Assembly (NCBI RefSeq): GCF_900496965.1
Contig: NZ_UFQB01000015.1
Coordinates: 89,546-153,545, forward strand
DNA: 64,000 nucleotides
DNA from: Achromobacter agilis
GTDB lineage: Bacteria; Pseudomonadota; Gammaproteobacteria; Burkholderiales; Burkholderiaceae_B
Direction: 5' to 3'
How positions within the stretch are numbered: the stretch's first letter is position 1; every line of letters begins with the position of its first letter. The notes below the pieces were generated by a model. That model was not told the DNA's origin. It was given only the letters and a program-made list of their open reading frames with translations, and did not search any database. The translations under genes were made by a program, and so were the position numbers. This document shows positions 58,717 to 64,000 of the stretch, in pieces.

Positions 58717-58757
58717 AAAAAATCCCCCGAGGACTCACGGCTCGGGGGATTTTTCTT
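58717..58757. terminator. Bidirectional terminator between maf and dctA
   Basis: The arms AAAAATCCCCCGAG (ending at 58731) and CTCGGGGGATTTTT (58741-58754) form a 14-pair stem with a nine-base loop. T-tracts are present on both strands, so it can end maf (plus) and dctA (minus) transcripts. Confidence 0.9.
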
Positions 58758-58770
58758 GTTATACGGCCAT

Positions 58771-60117
58771 TCAGCCCTGGCGCACCGGTTCACCCAGGAT
58801 GATTTGCGGCTCGGCTGCGGCAACGGCCGGCGCAACCTCGCCTTCCAGCGCGGCATGCAACTGCTCCTGGTCCAGTTCGCCTTCCCAGCGCGCAACAACC
58901 ACCGCGGCGGTCGCGTTGCCGACCAGGTTGGTCAGGGCGCGGCACTCCGACATGAAGCGGTCGACGCCCAGAATCAGCGCCATGCCAGCGACGGGCACCG
59001 AAGGCACCACCGACAAAGTGGCGGCCAGCGTAATGAATCCCGCGCCCGTCACGCCCGCCGCGCCCTTGGAACTCAGCATCGCAACGAGCAGCAGCAGGAT
59101 CTGATCGCCCAGCGACAGCGGGATATCGCAAGCCTGCGCGATGAATAGCGCGGCCATCGTCATGTAGATGTTCGTGCCGTCCAGGTTGAACGAATAGCCC
59201 GTGGGAACCACCAGGCCCACCACGGACTTCGAGCATCCGGCGCGTTCCATTTTCTGCATCAGGGTAGGCAGCGCCGCTTCCGACGAACTCGTGCCCAGCA
59301 CCAGCAGCAATTCCTCGCGGATGTAGCGGACCAGCTTCAGGATCGAAAAACCGTTGTAGCGGGCAACCAGTCCCAGCACGACGACCACGAACAGAACGGA
59401 CGTGGCGTAGAACGTGCCTACCAGCATGGCAAGATTGACGACGGACTTGATGCCGTACTTGCCGATGGTGAATGCCATGGCGCCGAAGGCGCCGATGGGC
59501 GCGGCCTTCATCAGAATGGCGACGAGCTTGAAGATCGGCTGGGCCAGCGCCGTCATGAACGTCAGTATCGGCTTGCCGCGTTCGCCCACGATGGCGAGCG
59601 AAATGCCGAACAGCACGGCCACGAACAGCACCTGCAGGATGTCGCCACCCACGAAAGGACTGAAGATGGTCGTGGGAATCACGTTCATCAGGAAGCCGGT
59701 GATGGTCGAGTCATGCGCCTTGGCCACATAGCCCGACACCGCCTTCTCGTCCAGGGTCCTGGGATCGATGTGCATGCCGGCGCCGGGCTGGACGATATGG
59801 CTGACGATCATGCCCACGATCAGCGCGAATGTGGAGAAGATCAGGAAGTACAGCATGGCCTTGCCCGCAACCCGGCCGACCTTCTTCAGGTCGCTCATGG
59901 CGGCGATGCCCGTGGCCACGGTCAGGAAGATCACCGGCGCGATGATCATTTTCACCAGCTTGATGAAGGCATCGCCCAGCGGCTGCATCTGCTGGCCGAG
60001 CTCCGGCTTCAGGGCACCCAAGACGATTCCGACCACAATGGCGAAAATCACCTGCACATAAAGGATTTGATAGAACTTGAGCTTGCGCGCGGGCGCGACT
60101 TGATCCACGTCGATCAT
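58771..60117 (-). CDS. dctA: C4-dicarboxylate:cation symporter
   Basis: A 448-residue DAACS-family importer of succinate, fumarate and malate. It starts [20 protein letters not shown] and contains [20 protein letters not shown], the serine-rich re-entrant loop [20 protein letters not shown], the [20 protein letters not shown] substrate region and [20 protein letters not shown]. The start at 60117 gives [13 protein letters not shown] after GGGGA; longer in-frame starts would lie in the control region. A sigma-54 promoter is about 145 bases upstream, and dctBD diverge, so induction by dicarboxylates is clearly indicated. Confidence 0.95.
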   Translation of the reverse strand: MIDVDQVAPARKLKFYQILYVQVIFAIVVGIVLGALKPELGQQMQPLGDAFIKLVKMIIAPVIFLTVATGIAAMSDLKKVGRVAGKAMLYFLIFSTFALIVGMIVSHIVQPGAGMHIDPRTLDEKAVSGYVAKAHDSTITGFLMNVIPTTIFSPFVGGDILQVLFVAVLFGISLAIVGERGKPILTFMTALAQPIFKLVAILMKAAPIGAFGAMAFTIGKYGIKSVVNLAMLVGTFYATSVLFVVVVLGLVARYNGFSILKLVRYIREELLLVLGTSSSEAALPTLMQKMERAGCSKSVVGLVVPTGYSFNLDGTNIYMTMAALFIAQACDIPLSLGDQILLLLVAMLSSKGAAGVTGAGFITLAATLSVVPSVPVAGMALILGVDRFMSECRALTNLVGNATAAVVVARWEGELDQEQLHAALEGEVAPAVAAAEPQIILGEPVRQG

Positions 60118-60258
60118 TGGGATTTGTCCCCACCAAGGCCCCTTGCTCCGGGCGGCGTTGCGCGACGGGCGACGGGGCGTTATCTGTTTTATGGCCATGC
60201 GCCACTGCCGCAGGCCAATGTCACCGCGCGGAGGCGCCACGCGGCTTGCCCATCCTTA

Positions 60259-60274
60259 TGCAAGACCTGTGCCA
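60259..60274 (-). promoter_or_regulatory. Sigma-54 promoter of dctA
   Basis: On the minus strand the sequence reads TGGCAC-N5-TTGCA, a perfect -24/-12 element (TGGCAC at 60274-60269, TTGCA at 60263-60259). Transcription would start about 60247 and leave a leader near 130 bases. dctD encodes a GAFTGA-type activator, which is needed only at such promoters. Confidence 0.9.
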
Positions 60275-60342
60275 ACCCTATCCAGCCCCGAAAGCAGAGT
60301 TCAAGCCATTGATTAATAATGGATTTACTATTTTCCAGGCAT

Positions 60343-60408
60343 GCGAGACCTCGCAGGAAAGGCGAAAATCCGCACAAAAAAGATATAGAATGTGCGAAAA
60401 CTCGCACA
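60343..60408. promoter_or_regulatory. Three DctD-type dyads (upstream activating sequence) between dctA and dctB
   Basis: Dyads of the form TGCGA-N4-TCGCA lie at 60343-60356 (perfect), 60361-60374 (GGCGA-N4-CCGCA, weaker) and 60391-60408 (TGTGCGA-N4-TCGCACA, arms of seven). They sit roughly 70-135 bases upstream of the dctA -24 box, the normal enhancer distance for a sigma-54 activator. The third overlaps the dctB start area, which could give autoregulation. Confidence 0.72.
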
Positions 60409-60412
60409 CATC

Positions 60413-62386
60413 ATGTCCCACCCCGCTTCTCCCCCGCCCCGGACTTCCCATGTCCGTGAGCCAACGGTCCTGCCAGGCGCAAAGCGGCGCACGCTCGCCT
60501 GGCCCTGGCGCGTGGCGGGGATCGTGCTGGGCGTGGCCATCGTGGCCGGCGTTCTGCATGCCGCCACCCTTTGGGCGCGCGACGGCGCACTGAAGAACGC
60601 GGCGGCGCAAGCCCGCAGCGCGGCCCAGGTCAACGCTGCCCTGCTGCGCAACAACCTCGATAAATTCAGGGCGCTGCCCTTCGTCCTCACCCGCGACGTC
60701 GACGTGCGCGCCGCGCTGCAAACTCCTGCGCCCGGGCAGATCGCATCCCTCGACGAAAAGCTCGACACGCTCAGCCGCGGCGTCGGGGCCTCCGCGATCT
60801 ACGTGCTGGACAAGAAGGGTTTTGCGATCGCCGCCAGCAACTGGCGGGAACCCGCCACCTTCGTCGGCGTGGACTACCAGTTCCGCCCCTACTTCCAGGG
60901 ATCGGTCGCCCATGGCTCGGCCGAGCACTTCGCCCTGGGCACGGTCAGCCACGAGGCCGGGCTGTACCTGTCGCGGCGGGTGGACGACGTCGGCGGCGCG
61001 ATGCTGGGCGTCGTCGTGCTGAAAGTGGATTTCCGCGACCTGGAGGCGGACTGGCGCCAGTCCAACGCACCCATTTTCGTCACCGACCAGCACGGCGTGG
61101 TCCTGCTGGGCAGCATCGCCGCCTGGCGCTTCGACGTGCTGGCGCCGCTGACGCCCGCCCTGGCCCAGACGCTGCGCACCAGCCTGCAATTCGGCGATGC
61201 CCTCTTCCAGCCGCTGCCCCTGCAACCGCCGCTGCAGGCGGTCAGCACCGGCCAACTGGTCCGGCCCGACACCGCCCTGCCCCAGATACCCGCCGGCGCT
61301 CCCCTCTTGCACACGACGCTGCCCATCGTGGAATCGCCCGGCTGGACGCTGCATTTGCTGTCGCCCGTGCAGTCGGCCATCAACCAGGCGACAGCGAATG
61401 CACAGCTGGGCGCGCTGCTGGCGCTGCTCGCGTTGGCCGCACTCATCAGCATCATCCTGCTGCGCCGCCATCGCCAGCGCGAACGCGCAAACCAGCAGGC
61501 CGCCATCCACGAACAGCTGACTGCCCTGGTCGATGAACGCACCTCGCAATTGCTCCAGGTCAACGAACAGCTCGTCGACGAAATGGACGAACGCCAACGC
61601 ACCGCAGCCCGCCTGCACAGCATGCAGGAAGAATTGGTCCAGGCCAGCAAGCTTGCCCTGGTGGGCCAGGTCGCGGCGGGCGTCGCCCACGAGATCAATC
61701 AGCCGGTGGCCGCGATACGCGCCTACGCCGACAACGCCGCGGAATTCCTGCGGCGGCACGACGACGGCTCCGCGCAGGAAAACCTGGGCACCATCGCCGC
61801 GCTCACCGAGCGCATCGGCCACATCACCGGCGAACTCCGGGCGTTTTCGCGCAAGGCCGGGGCGTCGGTGGGGCCGACCAGCCTGAAGGACTGCCTGGAA
61901 GGCGCCTTGCTGCTGCTGGGCCCCCGCGCCCGGCGCCAGGGCGTCGCCCTGCAACGTCCGCCGGAAGAGCAGAACGTCCTGGTGCAGGCCAATCGCATCC
62001 GGTTGGAACAGGTGCTGGTCAATCTGCTGCAAAACGCCCTGGAAGCCCTGGAAGGCCGGCTGGACGGGCGCATCGCCGTAACGCTGCAGGACCACGGCGA
62101 CACCGTCCGGATCCTGGTCAGCGACAACGGCCCGGGCCTGTCGGCGCAAGCCCGTGCCCGTCTGTTCACCCCCTTTCATACCACCAAGCCGGAAGGGCTG
62201 GGCCTGGGCCTGGTCATCTGCCGCGACATCGTCGCCGAGTTCGGCGGCGAACTCGACGTGGCGCGCCCCGCCGATGGCGCTTCCGACCCGCACGCGCCAG
62301 CAAGCGGCGCCCTCTTCATCCTGACCTTGCGCAAGGCGCCAGGCCAGGACATCGCTTCGAGCCTACCCCATGACCCGAGCCTCTGA
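60413..62386 (+). CDS. dctB: C4-dicarboxylate sensor histidine kinase
   Basis: A 657-residue membrane kinase. An N-terminal helix ([20 protein letters not shown]) leads into a periplasmic double-Cache-type sensor with [19 protein letters not shown] and [19 protein letters not shown], the DctB dicarboxylate pocket region. A second helix ([19 protein letters not shown]), a coiled coil and the kinase core follow. The H-box is [20 protein letters not shown], the N-box is [14 protein letters not shown], and G boxes are VSDNGPGLS and [18 protein letters not shown]. The start is the ATG at 60413; one at 60392 within the dyad is the alternative. Its stop overlaps dctD by 17 bases. Confidence 0.93.
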   Translation: MSHPASPPPRTSHVREPTVLPGAKRRTLAWPWRVAGIVLGVAIVAGVLHAATLWARDGALKNAAAQARSAAQVNAALLRNNLDKFRALPFVLTRDVDVRAALQTPAPGQIASLDEKLDTLSRGVGASAIYVLDKKGFAIAASNWREPATFVGVDYQFRPYFQGSVAHGSAEHFALGTVSHEAGLYLSRRVDDVGGAMLGVVVLKVDFRDLEADWRQSNAPIFVTDQHGVVLLGSIAAWRFDVLAPLTPALAQTLRTSLQFGDALFQPLPLQPPLQAVSTGQLVRPDTALPQIPAGAPLLHTTLPIVESPGWTLHLLSPVQSAINQATANAQLGALLALLALAALISIILLRRHRQRERANQQAAIHEQLTALVDERTSQLLQVNEQLVDEMDERQRTAARLHSMQEELVQASKLALVGQVAAGVAHEINQPVAAIRAYADNAAEFLRRHDDGSAQENLGTIAALTERIGHITGELRAFSRKAGASVGPTSLKDCLEGALLLLGPRARRQGVALQRPPEEQNVLVQANRIRLEQVLVNLLQNALEALEGRLDGRIAVTLQDHGDTVRILVSDNGPGLSAQARARLFTPFHTTKPEGLGLGLVICRDIVAEFGGELDVARPADGASDPHAPASGALFILTLRKAPGQDIASSLPHDPSL

Positions 62387-63779
62387 ATTTCCGCTTTCCG
62401 CGCCTGAGCCGGCCGACGATCGCCTTCGCCAGCCGTTCCAGCCCCACGCCGTGTTCATCGACGACGACGAGGAACTGCGCCGCGCCAATGCCCAGACGCT
62501 CAAGCTGCACGGAATTTCTGTGGATGCGCACGACAGCGCGCGTTCCGCATTGCCCGCGCTGACTCGCGCATTCGACGGCGTGGTCGTGAGCGACATCCGC
62601 ATGCCCGACATCGACGGCCTGCAGCTGTTCCGCCGCGTGCGCGACATCGATCCCGACATTCCCGTCATCCTCATCACCGGCCACGGAGACATCGCGACCG
62701 CCGTGCAATGCATGCAAGACGGCGCCTACGATTTCCTGGCCAAACCCTACGCGGCCGACAGGCTGATCACAGCGATCACGCATGCCGCGGAAAAGCGCCA
62801 TCTGGTGCTGGAAAATCGCCGCCTGCGCGAGGCCGCGTTCGCGGTGGAGGCCGACGAAGTCCCTTTCATCGGCGCAACCCCTGCCATGCAGCGCATCAAG
62901 CAGACGCTGCGCCATATCGCGGACGCGGATGTGGACGTGCTGGTCGAAGGCGAAACCGGGACGGGCAAAGAGGTCGTGGCCACGGCGCTGCATCGCCTGA
63001 GCCGCCGCCGCGACCGGCCGCTCGTCGCGATCAACTGCGGAGCCCTGCCTGAAAGCGTCATCGAAAGCGAACTCTTCGGCCATGAAGCGGGCGCGTTCAC
63101 CGGCGCGCAAAAGAAGCGTATCGGACGCATCGAACATGCAAGCGGCGGCACGCTCTTCCTGGACGAGATAGAAAGCATGCCCCTGGCCGTTCAGGTGAAG
63201 CTGCTGCGTGTGCTCGAATCACGCCAGATCACGCCCTTGGGCAGCAACGACGTGCGCAATCTGGATCTACGCGTGGTCGCCGCCACCAAGGAAGACCTGG
63301 GCAGCCCCGCCATACGGGCAAAGTTCCGCGAAGACCTGTTCTACCGGCTCAATGTGGTCACCATCCGCATCCCGCCCCTGCGCGAGCGCCGGGAAGACAT
63401 CCCGCTGTTGTTCGCCCATTATCTCGGCCATGCGTCACGACGCTTTCAACGCGACATTCCCGAAATGCCGGCCGCCATCAAGCAATATGTAATGACGCAC
63501 GATTGGCCTGGCAACGTACGCGAACTCGCGCATTTCGCCGAACGGGTAGTCCTTGGCGTGCTGAATGCGCCAGTGCCCGACACAGCCGCGGTTTCCGCCA
63601 GCACGCAAAGCCTGCCGGAACGGATGGAGCGTTTCGAGGCGCAGCTCATCCGTGAAACGCTCGAAGCGCACCGGGGCGACATCAAGGCCACCCTCGAATC
63701 GCTGGGGATTCCTCGCAAGACCTTCTACGACAAGCTGCAGCGGCACGGAATCGATCGCCAACAGTACATGCCGCAATAG
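62370..63779 (+). CDS. dctD: C4-dicarboxylate response regulator, sigma-54 dependent
   Basis: A 469-residue NtrC-type activator. The receiver domain has the acidic pocket FIDDDEE and the phosphorylated aspartate in [12 protein letters not shown]. The AAA+ domain has Walker [16 protein letters not shown], the sigma-54 contact loop GAFTGAQ in [20 protein letters not shown], Walker [13 protein letters not shown], and [20 protein letters not shown]. The Fis-type helix-turn-helix at the C terminus is [20 protein letters not shown]. It overlaps dctB and should switch on dctA through the sigma-54 promoter and upstream dyads. Confidence 0.95.
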   Translation: MTRASEFPLSAPEPADDRLRQPFQPHAVFIDDDEELRRANAQTLKLHGISVDAHDSARSALPALTRAFDGVVVSDIRMPDIDGLQLFRRVRDIDPDIPVILITGHGDIATAVQCMQDGAYDFLAKPYAADRLITAITHAAEKRHLVLENRRLREAAFAVEADEVPFIGATPAMQRIKQTLRHIADADVDVLVEGETGTGKEVVATALHRLSRRRDRPLVAINCGALPESVIESELFGHEAGAFTGAQKKRIGRIEHASGGTLFLDEIESMPLAVQVKLLRVLESRQITPLGSNDVRNLDLRVVAATKEDLGSPAIRAKFREDLFYRLNVVTIRIPPLRERREDIPLLFAHYLGHASRRFQRDIPEMPAAIKQYVMTHDWPGNVRELAHFAERVVLGVLNAPVPDTAAVSASTQSLPERMERFEAQLIRETLEAHRGDIKATLESLGIPRKTFYDKLQRHGIDRQQYMPQ

Positions 63780-63815
63780 GCCGGGCCGCCGCCAGCGTTA
63801 TGGCGCGCCCAAAAC

Positions 63816-63851
63816 AAAACCCCTCGTCGATAATCCGGCGAGGGGTTTTTT
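63816..63851 (+). terminator. Terminator of dctBD
   Basis: The arms AAAACCCCTCG (63816-63826) and CGAGGGGTTTT (63839-63849) form an 11-pair stem with a 12-base loop and end in six T on the plus strand. It is 36 bases past the dctD stop. Confidence 0.9.
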
Positions 63852-63888
63852 GCATGGGGCCGCGCGCGCATGGCGGCGCCCCAAAGAC

Positions 63889-63919
63889 AAAACCCCACAG
63901 GGTGTACCTGTGGGGTTTT
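63889..63919 (-). terminator. Terminator of the rRNA operon
   Basis: The arms AAAACCCCACAGG (63889-63901) and CCTGTGGGGTTTT (63907-63919) form a 13-pair stem. Read on the minus strand it follows the 5S rRNA by 11 bases and ends in TTTTGTCTTTG. It is symmetrical enough to work both ways. Confidence 0.88.
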
Positions 63920-63930
63920 GCGGAATAAAA

Positions 63931-64000
63931 GCCTGACGATGACCTACTTTCACAGACGTCCGTCCACTATCATCGGCGCAAAGTCGTTTCACTGTCCTGT
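63931..64000 (-). rRNA. rrf: 5S ribosomal RNA (3' part; 5' part beyond window)
   Basis: The last 70 bases, read on the minus strand, give the 3' half of a proteobacterial 5S rRNA: CGCCGATGATAGTGGACGG in the middle and GTGAAAGTAGGTCATCGTC near the 3' end, the conserved helix I/IV sequences. The start lies beyond base 64000, so an rRNA operon transcribed towards this window adjoins it. The exact 3' end may differ by one or two bases. Confidence 0.93.

Overview
The window looks like a chromosomal segment of a GC-rich betaproteobacterium, most likely a member of the Alcaligenaceae close to Bordetella or Achromobacter. Pointers are the high GC content, the trxA-rho pair, the purD-hemF-nadD-rsfS-rlmH-maf run, ectoine genes linked to a MarR regulator, and an amine dehydrogenase set like that of Alcaligenes faecalis. 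It ends inside a 5S rRNA gene on the minus strand, so an rRNA operon begins just beyond the right edge. I saw no tRNA, CRISPR array, prophage or insertion sequence.

Layout. 1-2084 (minus): the start of a type IVb pilus operon, a lipoprotein with a TcpQ-like end followed by a PilN-type secretin cut by the window edge. 2283-4884 (minus): a D-amino acid dehydrogenase coupled to a UgpB-like binding protein. 5065-7966: a ferredoxin-flavin reductase, panD, the guanidinium exporter gene sugE behind a well-formed guanidine-II riboswitch, and a MOSC protein. 8052-11956 (minus): a complete ectoine and hydroxyectoine operon, ectR-ectA-ectB-ectC-ectD. 12191-18439 (plus): an RpiR regulator, a class III aminotransferase, a TAXI solute receptor and a fused TRAP permease; the aminotransferase and the permease each carry a one-base frameshift.

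18440-24591 (minus): parE, a YcxB-like membrane protein, parC and a DUF418 membrane protein. 24921-26624: trxA and rho. 26755-30501: a large AsmA/YhdP-type envelope protein, divergent from glnE; then queH. 34159-41110 (minus): an aralkylamine (aromatic amine) dehydrogenase locus with aldehyde dehydrogenase, outer-membrane barrel, aauBEDA, cytochrome c and an AraC/FeaR-like regulator. Together these would oxidise amines such as phenylethylamine or tyramine in the periplasm to aldehydes and then to acids. 41213-41455 holds three copies of an 82-bp repeat.

41560-49436: a quinone oxidoreductase, two divergent EamA transporters, and a MarR-controlled tripartite drug efflux operon (outer-membrane lipoprotein, EmrA, EmrB) with matching candidate operators in front of both marR and the pump. 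49493-53254 (minus): a glycosyltransferase-like protein, a tartrate/D-malate type dehydrogenase and a HerA-like ATPase. 53416-58695 (plus): yebC and the housekeeping run purD-hemF-nadD-rsfS-rlmH-maf. 58771-63779: dctA, divergent from the two-component pair dctB-dctD, with a near-perfect sigma-54 promoter for dctA and three dyads upstream of it that fit DctD binding sites.

The strongest regulatory readings are the guanidine-II riboswitch, the sigma-54/DctD control region and the paired MarR operators. I found no convincing wholly new system. The least explained items are the orphan binding protein coupled to dadA, the YcxB protein inside the topoisomerase IV operon, the GT-like protein at 49493-50452 and the tandem dyads before trxA.
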